DNA of 42,043 nucleotides, from assembly GCA_025453655.1 (NCBI GenBank), contig JALOPX010000024.1, positions 1 to 42,043 on the forward strand, read 5' to 3'. Below, piece by piece: positions 7,868 to 16,765 of this stretch; the first letter of the stretch is position 1; each line of letters starts with the position of its first letter. The position numbers and the translations under genes were made by a program. The stretch comes from Candidatus Krumholzibacteriia bacterium (GTDB lineage: Bacteria > Krumholzibacteriota > Krumholzibacteriia > Krumholzibacteriales > Krumholzibacteriaceae). The notes beneath the pieces were generated by a model. That model searched no databases and had not been told where the DNA came from. It was given only the letters and a program-made list of their open reading frames with translations.

Positions 7868-8737
7868 TTGAGCATTCTAGTGGATAAAGGGACCAGGCTG
7901 ATCGTCCAGGGGATCACCGGGCGTGACGGCGGGTTCCACGCGAAACAGATGGCCGCCTACGGCACGAAGGTCGTCGGCGGAGTGACCCCCGGCAAGGGAG
8001 GGACGAAGACCGAGGACGGGGTGCCCGTTTTCGATTCGATGGAGGACGCCGTCCGGGAAACGGGAGCCAACACGAGCGTGATATACGTTCCGGCGGCCTT
8101 CGCCGCCGACGCGATTTACGAGGCGTCGGACGCGGGAGTGGCCCTCGTGGTCTGCATAGCGGAGGGGATTCCCGTGAGGGATATGGTGAGCGTGCTCCCC
8201 TACGCCCGCGAGCGGGGGACGAGGGTCATCGGGCCCAACAGCCCGGGGGTGATATCTCCGGGGAAGACGAAGGTCGGGATCATGCCCGGTAACATTCACA
8301 TGGAAGGCGGCGTCGGCGTCATCTCGCGAAGCGGAACCCTGACCTATGAGATCGTCTACAATCTCACGAGGAACGGGATCGGCCAGTCGACGTGCCTCGG
8401 TATCGGCGGGGATCCTATCGTCGGGACGAACCTTCTCGAGGCGATGGAGCTTTTCGCCGCCGACGACGAGACCGAAGCGGTCGTCCTGATCGGCGAGATC
8501 GGGGGAAACGACGAGGAGCAGGCGGCGCTTATGGTGAGGAACGGATACCCGAAGAAGGTGGCGGCATTCATAGCCGGGCGGACGGCCCCTCCCGGGAAGA
8601 GGATGGGACATGCGGGGGCGATAGTCACCGGCGGCACGGGAACCGCAGCCGACAAGGTGAAGGCTTTCGAGGAAGCAGGGGTCCCGGTCGCGGCCACGCC
8701 GGGCGAGATGGCTGGCATCGTCTCGGGCCTGTTGTAA
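7868..8737 (+). CDS. sucD: succinyl-CoA synthetase, alpha subunit
   Basis: A 289-residue partner of SucC. The CoA-binding Rossmann domain begins [15 protein letters not shown]. The C-terminal domain carries the phosphohistidine in [11 protein letters not shown] (His248), which relays phosphate between succinyl-CoA and the nucleotide. [10 protein letters not shown] near residue 123 is also typical. Length matches the family. The TTG start follows AAGGAAG and sits 21 bases after sucC. Product acts with SucC as a heterodimer or heterotetramer in the cytoplasm. Confidence 0.96.
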   Translation: MSILVDKGTRLIVQGITGRDGGFHAKQMAAYGTKVVGGVTPGKGGTKTEDGVPVFDSMEDAVRETGANTSVIYVPAAFAADAIYEASDAGVALVVCIAEGIPVRDMVSVLPYARERGTRVIGPNSPGVISPGKTKVGIMPGNIHMEGGVGVISRSGTLTYEIVYNLTRNGIGQSTCLGIGGDPIVGTNLLEAMELFAADDETEAVVLIGEIGGNDEEQAALMVRNGYPKKVAAFIAGRTAPPGKRMGHAGAIVTGGTGTAADKVKAFEEAGVPVAATPGEMAGIVSGLL

Positions 8738-8815
8738 GAACGGCGGGAAGTTGCGCCGGGAGGCCCGCTGCCGGGCGGCGGGTCCGGGCGGCCTTAACGG
8801 ACAGGGGAGGAATCC

Positions 8816-9220
8816 GTGGAAAAGACCTTTCTGATGATAAAACCCGAGATGGTCGAGGCCGGGAAGCAGGGCGAGATAATCGACCTTCTTATAAAGAACC
8901 GCTTCACGGTCAGGGGTATGAAGCAGTTCAGGTTCGACCGGGAGAGGGCCGGGGAATTTTACGGTATCCACAGGGAAAAACCGTTCTTTCCGGACCTGGT
9001 GAGATATATAACCTCCGGGGATGTCGTGGGCATCGAACTGGAGAGGGAGAACGCCGTAAAGCTGCTCAGGGAACTGGTCGGGGCGACCGATCCGGCGGGG
9101 GCGAGGCCGGGGACGATACGTTACATGTACGGTTCGAGCCTTCAGACGAATGCCGTTCATGCCTCCGATTCGCCGGAATCGGCGGAAAAAGAGCTTGCTA
9201 TCGTCTTCGCCGGAGATTAA
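8816..9220 (+). CDS. ndk: nucleoside diphosphate kinase
   Basis: A 134-residue enzyme that moves the gamma phosphate between nucleoside triphosphates and diphosphates through a phosphohistidine. The N-terminus KTFLMIKPEMV and the active site NAVHASDSPESAEKE (His115) are diagnostic. The start is GTG after a strong GGGGAGG. The 78-base gap after sucD is very GC-rich and can form weak hairpins, but has no T-run, so co-transcription with sucCD is likely. Confidence 0.96.
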   Translation: MEKTFLMIKPEMVEAGKQGEIIDLLIKNRFTVRGMKQFRFDRERAGEFYGIHREKPFFPDLVRYITSGDVVGIELERENAVKLLRELVGATDPAGARPGTIRYMYGSSLQTNAVHASDSPESAEKELAIVFAGD

Positions 9221-9253
9221 TATAAGCGCTTTATGGAGAAGGATTTTCCAAAG

Positions 9254-9799
9254 ATGGAATTGGACCTCGGCCACATGGGCGAACGATCGTCCTTTTCCTT
9301 CGATGAAAATTTCGAGATCGAGCCGGTCGGCGGGGAGCCGACTCCATGCCGTGTAAGGGTGGATGTGGAAATAACGAAGACCGGCGCCAGGTATCTGCTC
9401 GAGGCGAAGGTCGCCTCGATTTTCAGGACGGGGTGCGGCAGATGCCTGGAAACCTTCGAATGCCGTATCGACACCGGATTCGATATCGTATTTCAGGGCG
9501 GCGAGAAGGTTCAAATCCCCGATGGCGCCGAGGAGGACGATTTCATCTTCCTCGGATCGGGCGAGGAATACTGTTTCGACCTGTTTCCACGCGTAAGGGA
9601 GGCGGTACTGCTCGACCAGCCGATAAGGTATCTCTGCAGTGAAGACTGCCGCGGGATCTGCCCGGGCTGCGGAGAGAACCTGAATGTGAATGAATGCAGG
9701 TGCGCGAAGGAGGGGAGAGATCCCCGGTGGGGGGCTCTCAAGGATGTCTTCGACGCGCGGCAGGCAGGAAGTGAAGAATCCCGCGAGCGGGAGGAGTGA
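9254..9799 (+). CDS. yceD: YceD / DUF177 family protein
   Basis: A 181-residue DUF177 protein, almost always encoded just before rpmF. The family is linked to ribosome assembly and 23S rRNA accumulation in bacteria and plastids. It shows CGRCLETF in the middle and a second cysteine set CSEDCRGICPGCGENLN near residues 125-142, likely zinc ligands. Start choice: an upstream in-frame ATG at 9233 has no ribosome site, while the ATG at 9254 is preceded by GAGAAGGA at normal distance, so I prefer 9254. It ends two bases before the rpmF start. Confidence 0.85.
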   Translation: MELDLGHMGERSSFSFDENFEIEPVGGEPTPCRVRVDVEITKTGARYLLEAKVASIFRTGCGRCLETFECRIDTGFDIVFQGGEKVQIPDGAEEDDFIFLGSGEEYCFDLFPRVREAVLLDQPIRYLCSEDCRGICPGCGENLNVNECRCAKEGRDPRWGALKDVFDARQAGSEESREREE

Positions 9800-9801
9800 A
9801 C

Positions 9802-9993
9802 ATGGCAAATCCAAAACACAGGACTTCGAAATCCAAAAAGAACAAACGCAGAACGCACTGGAAGGCCACCAATCCGGCAATGTCGGTATGTTCCCATTGT
9901 CATCAGCCTAAGCAGCCCCACATCGTATGCCCTAATTGCGGCTACTATGGCGGACGCGAAGTGATCACCCCCCGGGTCGAGGAAGAGAAGTAG
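9802..9993 (+). CDS. rpmF: 50S ribosomal protein L32
   Basis: A 63-residue basic ribosomal protein, beginning MANPKHRTSKSKKNKRR, with the zinc-ribbon cysteine pairs CSHC and CPNC of the zinc-binding (C+) form of L32. The ATG follows GGGAGGAG, part of which is the end of yceD. The yceD-rpmF-plsX-fab order is one of the most conserved in bacteria and couples ribosome and lipid synthesis. Confidence 0.96.
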   Translation: MANPKHRTSKSKKNKRRTHWKATNPAMSVCSHCHQPKQPHIVCPNCGYYGGREVITPRVEEEK

Positions 9994-9995
9994 AA

Positions 9996-10027
9996 TTCTT
10001 CGCCGTTACGAACGGGGTAATGAAGAA
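9996..10027 (+). other. nested hairpin between rpmF and plsX
   Basis: TTCTTC (9996-10001) can pair with GAAGAA (10022-10027), and inside it CCGTT pairs with AACGG around an ACG loop (10003-10015). There is no T-run, so it is not a standard terminator. It may be an RNA processing or stability element in the rpmF-plsX transcript. The remaining gap to plsX has no visible gene. Confidence 0.3.
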
Positions 10028-10074
10028 GTGGCCGATAGGGATGGCGGGACAGGATCCGGATCCCCGACGGGGGC

Positions 10075-11076
10075 ATGATGAAAATAGCTCTGGACGCCAT
10101 GGGCGGCGATAAAGCGCCCGAGGAAATAATCGACGGTGCGGTCGAAGCGGTGAACGAGGCTTCCGGAAGGTTCCACGTTGTTCTTGTGGGCCAGAGGTCC
10201 GTTATAGAGAATTATATTCAAACCAAGGGTTTTCCCACCGCCAATCTCGAGATAGCGGACGCCCCCGAAGTGATCGGGATGTCCGAGAGTCCGGCCACGG
10301 CCATACGCAGGAAAAAGGGATCTTCAATATCGGTCGCCGTGAGGATGCATCGCGACGGCGAGGTGCAGGCAGTGGTGAGCGCCGGAAATACGGGAGCCGT
10401 CGTCGCAAGCTCGCTTCTTTACCTCGGCAGGATCCCCGGCATAGACAGGCCCGCCATCGCGATCTATTTCCCCACACGCAACGGGGGGACCGTCCTGCTC
10501 GACGGGGGAGCCAATTCCGACTGCGTCCCGAAGCATCTGGAACAGTTCGCCCTCATGGGCTCTGTGTACGCCGAGCATTTCCTCAGGCGCACCAATCCCC
10601 GGATAGGCCTTCTCAGCATAGGAGAAGAGCCTTCCAAGGGGAACGAGCTCGCGAGGGAGACTCACATCCTTCTCGGGAAAAGCGGCATGAACTTCGTCGG
10701 CAACGTCGAAGGCAGGGATATATTCAGGGAAACGGTCGACGTCGTCGTCACGGACGGTTTCGTCGGGAACGTCGTCCTGAAGTTCACGGAAAGCATCATC
10801 TATTACATAACGAGCCTCATCAGGGAGGGCGTCAACGAGAGTTTCTCCGCCAAACTCGGCGCCGTCCTGATGAGACCCGTTTTCCGGAAGATGAGGGAGA
10901 CGCTCGACTACGCCGAATACGGGGGGATGCCCCTTCTCGGCGTCGACGGCGTGACGATCATCGGGCACGGAGGCTCCTCCGCCAAGGCCATAAAGAACGC
11001 GATATTCGCCGCGGAGCGCTTCGTTCAGAGCGGCATCAACGACAAATTGCGATCCAGGACGGAGGGATTGCAATGA
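10075..11076 (+). CDS. plsX: phosphate acyltransferase PlsX
   Basis: A 333-residue enzyme that converts acyl-ACP and phosphate to acyl-phosphate, the donor used by PlsY to make lysophosphatidic acid. The N-terminus MKIALDAMGGDKAPEEII is diagnostic, as are SAGNTGAVVA near residue 103, LDGGAN, SIGEEPSKGN, and the C-terminal GVDGVTIIGHGGSSAKAI. Two adjacent ATG codons (10075, 10078) are possible starts behind GGGGG. Its stop overlaps the fabH start by 4 bases (ATGA), implying translational coupling. Confidence 0.96.
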   Translation: MMKIALDAMGGDKAPEEIIDGAVEAVNEASGRFHVVLVGQRSVIENYIQTKGFPTANLEIADAPEVIGMSESPATAIRRKKGSSISVAVRMHRDGEVQAVVSAGNTGAVVASSLLYLGRIPGIDRPAIAIYFPTRNGGTVLLDGGANSDCVPKHLEQFALMGSVYAEHFLRRTNPRIGLLSIGEEPSKGNELARETHILLGKSGMNFVGNVEGRDIFRETVDVVVTDGFVGNVVLKFTESIIYYITSLIREGVNESFSAKLGAVLMRPVFRKMRETLDYAEYGGMPLLGVDGVTIIGHGGSSAKAIKNAIFAAERFVQSGINDKLRSRTEGLQ

Positions 11077-12074
11077 CCGGCCCAAAAGACGCGCGGATGA
11101 GCGCGAGAATTTCGGGGATCGGCTATTACATACCCGAGAAGATACTGACGAACTTCGACCTCGAGAAGATGGTCGATACGACCGACGAATGGATCATGAC
11201 GAGGTCCGGGATCAGCGAGCGGCGGATCGCCGCTCCGCACGAGGCTTCGAGCGACCTCGCCCTCGCGGCTTCCAGGGCTGCCCTCGAGGACTCGGGAGTC
11301 GACCCGAAGGACCTCGACCTGATCATAGTGGCCACCGTGACCCCGGACATGTCCCTCCCCTCGACGGCATGCATCATCCAGGACAAGCTCGGCTCGGCGA
11401 AGGCGGCAGCCTTCGACATCAGCGCCGCCTGTTCGGGATTCATATACGGTCTCGCGACAGCCCAGTCGATGATCGCCGCCGGGCACACGAAGAAGGCCCT
11501 GGTTGTCGGAGTGGAGGTGCTTTCGAGGATAATCGACTGGGAGGACAGGACGACATGCGTGCTTTTCGGAGACGGAGCCGGCGCCGTCGTGCTCGAGCCG
11601 TGTCCCCACGGCGAGGGGATAATCGGGACGTACATGCAGAGCGACGGTTCGCTCGGCGACCTGCTCTACCGGCCCGGTGGAGGATCGAGGGCGCCCCTCA
11701 CGGTCGAGACCCTCATGGAGCGTCAGCAGTACGTGAAGATGAAGGGGGACGGCCTCTTCAAGTACGCGGTCAGGGCCATGGTCGACGCCGCCGAGAGAAC
11801 CCTCGAGGAGGCCGGCGTGGCGAAGGAAGACATAGATTACCTGGTTCCCCATCAGGCCAATATAAGGATCATCGAGGGAGTGAGGAAACGGCTCAATCTT
11901 CAGAAGGAACAGGTCGTGGTCAACATCGACAGGATAGGCAACACATCCTCCGCGAGCATTCCCATCGCCCTCGGCGAACTCAAGGAGAACGGCACGCTGA
12001 AAAAAGGCGATCTCGTTATAATGGTCGCCTTCGGCGGCGGGCTGACCTGGGGATCGATACTTTTCAGAAACTGA
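11073..12074 (+). CDS. fabH: beta-ketoacyl-ACP synthase III
   Basis: A 333-residue thiolase-fold enzyme that starts fatty acid synthesis by condensing an acyl-CoA primer with malonyl-ACP. The catalytic triad is visible: Cys120 in SAACSGF, His260 in VPHQANIRI, and Asn290 in GNTSSAS. The ATG overlaps the plsX stop. The first residues before SARISGIGYYIPEK are a short extension; an internal ATG at 11097 is an alternative start. Confidence 0.96.
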   Translation: MTGPKDARMSARISGIGYYIPEKILTNFDLEKMVDTTDEWIMTRSGISERRIAAPHEASSDLALAASRAALEDSGVDPKDLDLIIVATVTPDMSLPSTACIIQDKLGSAKAAAFDISAACSGFIYGLATAQSMIAAGHTKKALVVGVEVLSRIIDWEDRTTCVLFGDGAGAVVLEPCPHGEGIIGTYMQSDGSLGDLLYRPGGGSRAPLTVETLMERQQYVKMKGDGLFKYAVRAMVDAAERTLEEAGVAKEDIDYLVPHQANIRIIEGVRKRLNLQKEQVVVNIDRIGNTSSASIPIALGELKENGTLKKGDLVIMVAFGGGLTWGSILFRN

Positions 12075-12082
12075 CGGCGCGG

Positions 12083-12104
12083 GGCCGGGAAGGGTTCCCG
12101 GGCC
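12083..12104 (+). other. hairpin between fabH and fabD
   Basis: CCGGGAA and TTCCCGG flank a GGG loop, and the stem extends by GG/CC across a one-base bulge. It lacks a T-run, so it may tune fabD expression or mark an RNA end rather than end the operon. fabD has its own AAGGGAG ribosome site at about 12126. Confidence 0.3.
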
Positions 12105-12141
12105 GTCCCCGTCGATTCACGATTCAAGGGAGAAGAGTCTG

Positions 12142-13086
12142 ATGAAAGCTGCGATGATATTTCCCGGTCAGGGATCGCAGTATGTCGGGATGGGGAGGGA
12201 TCTCATGCTTCGTTTTCCCTCCGTGAAGGATATCTACGCCGAGGCCGATGAGGTTCTCGGGTTCGCCATCTCCGCCATGTCGTTCGAGGGAGATCCGGCC
12301 GTACTCACCGAGACGCGCAACGCGCAGCCTGCCATACTTCTTCACAGCGTCGCTGCCGCCGGTGTTCTCAGGGAGGAGGCGGGAGTGGAGCCCGCCATCG
12401 CGGCGGGGCACAGCCTCGGGGAATATTCCGCCCTGGCGGTCGCGGGCGTGATGGATCCGATGGACGCGCTGAGGATAGTCAGAAGGCGCGGGGAACTGAT
12501 GTTCGAGGCCGGAGTGAAGCAGCCCGGGACGATGGCGGCCGTGATAGGCCTGGATCGCGGCGACGTCGAGGCGATATGCGCGGAGGCCTCGTCGGGGGGG
12601 CTCGTGGCGGTCGTTGCGAACATCAACTCGCCGGGTCAGATTGTCATATCGGGGCATGTCGGGGCGGTGGAGAAGGCGATGGAGAAGGCCGCCGCGAAAG
12701 GGGCGAAGAAGGTCATACGCCTCAACGTGAGCGGGGCCTTTCATTCCCCGCTGGTGGCTCCCGCCCAGAGCGAGCTCGTCGAATACATTAGGAGCTTCGA
12801 CCTCAGGGACGCGGCAGTGGACGTCGTCTGCAACGCCGACGCCGGGATAGTCCGGAGCCGCGATGAGATCGTGGACGCCCTGTCGCGCCAGTTGACCAGC
12901 CCGGTCCTCTGGTCCGATTCGATGGAGACTCTTCTTTCCCGGTGGGATGGTCCCGTGATCGAGGCCGGTCCGGGAAAGGTCCTTGCCGGCCTTCTGAAAC
13001 GCATCGACAGGGACAGGGAGGCGGTTCCAGCCGGGACCATCGATGACATCGAGAAGTTTCTTGCCCGCCGGGACGGATTGAATTAA
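12142..13086 (+). CDS. fabD: malonyl-CoA:ACP acyltransferase
   Basis: A 314-residue transferase that loads malonyl groups from malonyl-CoA onto ACP. It opens with IFPGQGSQYVGMG, has the nucleophile in GHSLGEYSA (Ser91 with His90), and the catalytic His201 in GAFHSPL. Length is typical. The ATG has a clear AAGGGAG at a normal distance. Confidence 0.96.
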   Translation: MKAAMIFPGQGSQYVGMGRDLMLRFPSVKDIYAEADEVLGFAISAMSFEGDPAVLTETRNAQPAILLHSVAAAGVLREEAGVEPAIAAGHSLGEYSALAVAGVMDPMDALRIVRRRGELMFEAGVKQPGTMAAVIGLDRGDVEAICAEASSGGLVAVVANINSPGQIVISGHVGAVEKAMEKAAAKGAKKVIRLNVSGAFHSPLVAPAQSELVEYIRSFDLRDAAVDVVCNADAGIVRSRDEIVDALSRQLTSPVLWSDSMETLLSRWDGPVIEAGPGKVLAGLLKRIDRDREAVPAGTIDDIEKFLARRDGLN

Positions 13087-13094
13087 AGTTATTC

Positions 13095-13123
13095 TTTACC
13101 TTAACGGCTTTTTTTGGTATATA
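13095..13123 (+). promoter_or_regulatory. possible internal promoter before fabG
   Basis: TTTACC (13095-13100), 17 bases, TATATA (13118-13123). The gap is AT-rich for this genome and includes a run of seven T. The match is modest, and the start of fabG would follow closely, so this is only a candidate for extra transcription of fabG-acpP. Confidence 0.22.
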
Positions 13124-13134
13124 GGACAATCGTC

Positions 13135-13881
13135 ATGAAGGAACTTGAAGGAAATGTCGCGGTAATAACGGGAGCGGGGCAGGGTATCGGACGGGATATC
13201 GCGCTCGCTCTCGGCGATCACGGCGTGGACGTGGCGGTGATCGACGTGAACCTCGCCACGGCCGGAGAGACCGTAGCGATGCTGAAGGAGAAAGGCCGCG
13301 ACGGCCTCGCCCTGAAGTGCAACATCGTCGATTACGAAGAGGTCCAGGAGTGTTTCCGGGAGATACTCGGCTGGAGGGAGCAGATTCACATTCTGGTCAA
13401 CAACGCCGGGATCACCAGGGACAATCTTCTTCTCAGGATGGGGGAGGACGAGTGGAAAAGCGTGATCGACGTCAACCTCACCGGGACTTTCAACGTGACG
13501 AAGGTCGCGACGAAGCACATGTTCAAGAAACGTTACGGCAGGGTGATCAATATCGCGTCGGTGATAGGGCAGATGGGCAACGCGGGCCAGAGCAACTACG
13601 GCGCGAGCAAGGCGGGCATAATCGGGTTCACGAAATCGGTGGCGAGGGAATTCGCCCCGAGGAACGTGACGGTCAACGCGATCGCGCCCGGTTTCATCGA
13701 GACGGCGATGACCGCCGTGCTTCCGGAGGAAGTGCGGGAGGGCATGCGCCGCATGATCCCGCTCGGAAAATTCGGAACCGGCGCCGACGTGGCCAACGTC
13801 GTGCTGTTTCTCTCTTCCGGGCTGGGGAGCTACGTCACGGGACAGGTCATAAACTGTGACGGCGGCATGGTCATGGCATAA
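13135..13881 (+). CDS. fabG: 3-oxoacyl-ACP reductase
   Basis: A 248-residue short-chain dehydrogenase that reduces 3-oxoacyl-ACP with NADPH. The cofactor loop TGAGQGIG is at residues 12-19, NNAG at 89-92, and the catalytic Ser142, Tyr155 and Lys159 (YGASK) are present. The NPGFIETAM-like segment reads APGFIETAM. The frame is open upstream to 13114, but the ATG at 13135 gives the standard N-terminus; the ribosome site AGGA is rather distant (about 9 bases). Confidence 0.96.
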   Translation: MKELEGNVAVITGAGQGIGRDIALALGDHGVDVAVIDVNLATAGETVAMLKEKGRDGLALKCNIVDYEEVQECFREILGWREQIHILVNNAGITRDNLLLRMGEDEWKSVIDVNLTGTFNVTKVATKHMFKKRYGRVINIASVIGQMGNAGQSNYGASKAGIIGFTKSVAREFAPRNVTVNAIAPGFIETAMTAVLPEEVREGMRRMIPLGKFGTGADVANVVLFLSSGLGSYVTGQVINCDGGMVMA

Positions 13882-13912
13882 ACAGGCTGTTTAACAGGAG
13901 GTACGTGGCTCT

Positions 13913-14149
13913 ATGACGATCGAAGAAAGAGTAAAGAAGGTAGTCGAGGACCAGCTTTCGGTGAATCCCGACCAGATCAGCAGGGAGGCTTCGTTCATCG
14001 ACGATCTCGGAGCGGATTCGCTCGACACGGTGGAGCTCGTGATGGCCCTTGAAGAGGAATTCGGCGTGGAGATCCCGGACGAGGAAGCGGAAAAGATAAC
14101 GAAGGTCGGGGAAGCCATCGATTACATCGAGGCTCATCTTGATGAATAG
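13913..14149 (+). CDS. acpP: acyl carrier protein
   Basis: A 78-residue acidic carrier protein. The phosphopantetheine attachment serine is Ser36 in [11 protein letters not shown]. Length and the helix pattern ([11 protein letters not shown] at the start, [10 protein letters not shown] at the end) are standard. A strong AGGAGG lies 12-13 bases before the ATG, a little farther than usual. It carries the growing chain for FabD, FabH, FabG and FabF encoded around it. Confidence 0.97.
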   Translation: MTIEERVKKVVEDQLSVNPDQISREASFIDDLGADSLDTVELVMALEEEFGVEIPDEEAEKITKVGEAIDYIEAHLDE

Positions 14150-14199
14150 AAACCCCGGCGCCGGACATTCCCGGAGGGGGTTTCGTTCCTGGAGGAATA

Positions 14200-15441
14200 T
14201 TGCGTAACAATGGCAGAAGAGTCGTCGTGACCGGGCTCGGCGCGGTTTCCCCGTGCGGAAATTCCGTGTCCGAAAGCTGGGGCAACATAATCGCCGGAAG
14301 GTCCGGCATAACCAGGATCACGGCCTTCGATCCGGCCGGTTACGGTTCGCAGATCGCCGGCGAAGTGAAGAATTTCAATCCTGAAGATTATATCGACAGG
14401 AAGGAGGCGAAACGGATGGACCGTTTCGTCCACCTCGCCATGGCGGCCTCCGTCGAAGCGATGAAGGATCTGGAAGGGACCGGCTTCGACGGAGACGATG
14501 TCGCGACCGTGATCGGGTCCGGGATAGGCGGAATCGGCACCTTCGAAACCCAGCACTCCAACCTGGTCGAGAAAGGCCCGGGAAGGATAAGCCCCTTTTT
14601 CATCCCGATGATGATCGCGGACATGGCCTCGGGGCTCGTGTCGATAAGATTCGGGCTCAAGGGGCCGAACTACGCCACCGTGTCGGCCTGCGCTTCGGGA
14701 GGGCACGCGATAGCCTCCTCCTTAAGTCTCATAAGGGAAGGGTACGCTGAAGCGTCGCTGGCCGGAGGGGCCGAGTCGACGATCAGCCCGATGGCCCTCG
14801 GCGGGTTCAGCTCGATGAAGGCGCTCTCCACCCGGAACGACGACCCCGGGAGGGCGAGCCGCCCCTTCGATACGGACAGGGACGGATTCGTCATGGCGGA
14901 AGGGGCCGGCATCGTGCTCCTCGAGGAACTGCATCACGCGATGGACAGGGGAGCCGCCATTCTGGCCGAGCTCGTGGGGGCGGGAATGTCGGGCGACGCG
15001 TATCACATGACCTCTCCGCCTCCAGGCGGAGCCGGCGCGATAAAGTCGATGAGGATGGCCCTGAAGGACGCCGGCATCGACGCGTCCGAGGTCGATTACA
15101 TCAACGCCCACGGCACCTCCACCCAGTACAACGACAAGGCGGAATCCGACGCGATAAACGAGGTATTCGGCGGAAGGGAAACGCTGCACGTCAGCTCGAC
15201 AAAATCCTGCACTGGGCATCTTCTCGGCGCGGCCGCCGGCATCGAGATGATACTGTGCGTGAAGGCTCTGCAGGAACAGACCATGCCCCCGACGACGAAC
15301 CTCGACAACGTCGACCCCGAATGCGCCATAAATCATGTGCGGAACACCGCTGTCAAAAAGGAATTGAACTATATCCTGAGCAACTCTTTCGGTTTCGGAG
15401 GGCATAACGTGAGCCTTCTGCTCAAGAGGTTCGAGTCATAA
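14200..15441 (+). CDS. fabF: beta-ketoacyl-ACP synthase II
   Basis: A 413-residue elongating condensing enzyme. Cys164 (VSACASGGHA), His304 (NAHGTSTQYND) and His340 (CTGHLLGAAAG) form the Cys-His-His active site, and the GFGGHN motif is near the C-terminus. The start is TTG at 14200, supported by a strong GGAGGAA and by the family start RRVVVTGLGAVSPCG. It is followed by rnc after 7-16 bases depending on the rnc start. Confidence 0.96.
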   Translation: MRNNGRRVVVTGLGAVSPCGNSVSESWGNIIAGRSGITRITAFDPAGYGSQIAGEVKNFNPEDYIDRKEAKRMDRFVHLAMAASVEAMKDLEGTGFDGDDVATVIGSGIGGIGTFETQHSNLVEKGPGRISPFFIPMMIADMASGLVSIRFGLKGPNYATVSACASGGHAIASSLSLIREGYAEASLAGGAESTISPMALGGFSSMKALSTRNDDPGRASRPFDTDRDGFVMAEGAGIVLLEELHHAMDRGAAILAELVGAGMSGDAYHMTSPPPGGAGAIKSMRMALKDAGIDASEVDYINAHGTSTQYNDKAESDAINEVFGGRETLHVSSTKSCTGHLLGAAAGIEMILCVKALQEQTMPPTTNLDNVDPECAINHVRNTAVKKELNYILSNSFGFGGHNVSLLLKRFES

Positions 15442-15457
15442 GGGAATATTGATCCTC

Positions 15458-16213
15458 ATGCGAAGATTGCTCGACGGATTCAGGAAGCTTTTCGCGCCCG
15501 GGCCGGGAAAAGTCCCCGAGAATATTCTGCTGCTCGAAAAGAAACTGGACTATCGTTTCAAGAACAGGGAGCTCCTCACAGAGGCGCTTACCCACAGGTC
15601 GACGCTCGGCGAGCTCAAGCCGGGGGAAACGGGAATAACATACGAGCGGCTCGAATTTCTCGGCGACTCCGTCCTGGCCCTCGTCACGACCGAATACCTG
15701 ATGAAAAATTTCCCCGACGAAAACGAAGGGCAGCTGACGCAGAAAAAATCGCTTCTCGTCAGCAAAAACGTCCTTTCGAAGAAAGCGGAGATCATCGACC
15801 TCAAGGAACACGTCATCCTGAGCGAAAACGCCTTCAAAGGCGGAGTGCACGGGCAGGATTCGATCCAAACGGCCGTTCTCGAGGCGGTGATAGGCGCGAT
15901 GTACCTCGACGGCGGGCTGGAGCCGGCGCGCCTCTTCATCGAGGATCTCGTCCTGAGCGACATAGACGAGATCGTGGGGCATACGGACCATATCAATTAC
16001 AAGAGCCATCTGCAGGAATGGACCCAGAGGAAATACAAGGGATACCCGAAATACAGGGTGAAATCCACGACCGGCCCGGAACACGACAAGTTGTTTCTCG
16101 TGGAAGTGAGGATAAACGAAGGCGTGGCGGGAAGGGGGCGCGGCAAGAGCAAGAAGGACGCCGAGCAGATGGCGGCGAAGGAGGCTCTTGTCAAGCTGAG
16201 GAAGATCCACTGA
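15458..16213 (+). CDS. rnc: ribonuclease III
   Basis: A 251-residue double-strand-specific endoribonuclease used in rRNA and mRNA processing. The signature ERLEFLGDS is at residues 63-71, with the second acidic cluster EAVIGAMYLDGG near 146, followed by a C-terminal double-stranded RNA-binding domain (NYKSHLQEW through GKSKKDAEQMAAKEAL). The start is uncertain: ATG at 15458 lies 12 bases after AGGGA, TTG at 15449 only 3 bases after it. The position after fabF is conserved in many bacteria. Confidence 0.95.
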   Translation: MRRLLDGFRKLFAPGPGKVPENILLLEKKLDYRFKNRELLTEALTHRSTLGELKPGETGITYERLEFLGDSVLALVTTEYLMKNFPDENEGQLTQKKSLLVSKNVLSKKAEIIDLKEHVILSENAFKGGVHGQDSIQTAVLEAVIGAMYLDGGLEPARLFIEDLVLSDIDEIVGHTDHINYKSHLQEWTQRKYKGYPKYRVKSTTGPEHDKLFLVEVRINEGVAGRGRGKSKKDAEQMAAKEALVKLRKIH

Positions 16214-16223
16214 GAGGAATGCC

Positions 16224-16712
16224 GTGGGAGACACTGAAAAAGCGAGGCAGTTCCCCTTCACCTTCGGATGCGACCCGCGGGTCATATGCGAGGAATGCCG
16301 GCTCCCCTGCAAACTCGAGCGGATGTCGATCGACTGCCACAGGCGTGTTTTCCTCCAGGGGATGCTCAACTGCGTTTATTTCATTCAGGGGTACTGTTTC
16401 CTGATAGATCATCCCGGTTGCGTCTTCGACAACTCCGGTTCGCACGACACTTACTGGCTCCACCTTCTGGGGGAGTTTTTTCACAACGTCAACGGCCTGG
16501 AGGAGGACGGGGAATTCCTGCGCAATCGCGCGGAGGTGCTGAAACTCGTCGAAAGGCAGATCGAAAACAAGGATGTCTTCCTCTGCAGATACCTCGAGGA
16601 GTACTATACGCAGATCCTCGCGTCCGGCGGAGGGCTGTCGGAGGACATGCTCTCGAAGCTCGACGAAGCCTATCTCTCCATTCTTCGGGGCATCAGCCGG
16701 AAAACCGACTGA
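16224..16712 (+). CDS. uncharacterised Cys-rich protein
   Basis: A 162-residue protein I do not recognise. The N-terminal 66 residues hold eight cysteines (16, 22, 25, 29, 38, 50, 58, 66), including C-x5-C-x2-C-x3-C, and a His-containing stretch (SGSHDTYWLHLLGEFFHN) follows. The C-terminal half looks helical and charged. The pattern could bind zinc or an iron-sulphur cluster, but no family motif is certain. The start is GTG ten bases after rnc, behind GAGGA, so it is probably the last gene of the fatty acid operon. No signal peptide or membrane segment is clear. Codon use is like that of its neighbours. Confidence 0.7.
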   Translation: MGDTEKARQFPFTFGCDPRVICEECRLPCKLERMSIDCHRRVFLQGMLNCVYFIQGYCFLIDHPGCVFDNSGSHDTYWLHLLGEFFHNVNGLEEDGEFLRNRAEVLKLVERQIENKDVFLCRYLEEYYTQILASGGGLSEDMLSKLDEAYLSILRGISRKTD

Positions 16713-16723
16713 ACCCGCCCGAC

Positions 16724-16751
16724 GCCGGCCCGTGAGGGGCGCGGGGCCGGC
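16724..16751. terminator. hairpin between convergent genes
   Basis: GCCGGCCC (16724-16731) and GGGCCGGC (16744-16751) form an 8-bp stem in the 53-base gap between two converging genes. There is no T-run on either side, so it is a weak terminator prediction supported mostly by position. Confidence 0.35.
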
Positions 16752-16765
16752 CCCGTATTCACGGA

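Noticed and set aside
7877-9880. A 667-codon open frame on the minus strand across sucD, ndk and yceD
   Set aside because: It is the mirror of well-identified genes; its translation is Arg/Pro/His-rich with no domain, as expected opposite GC-rich codons.
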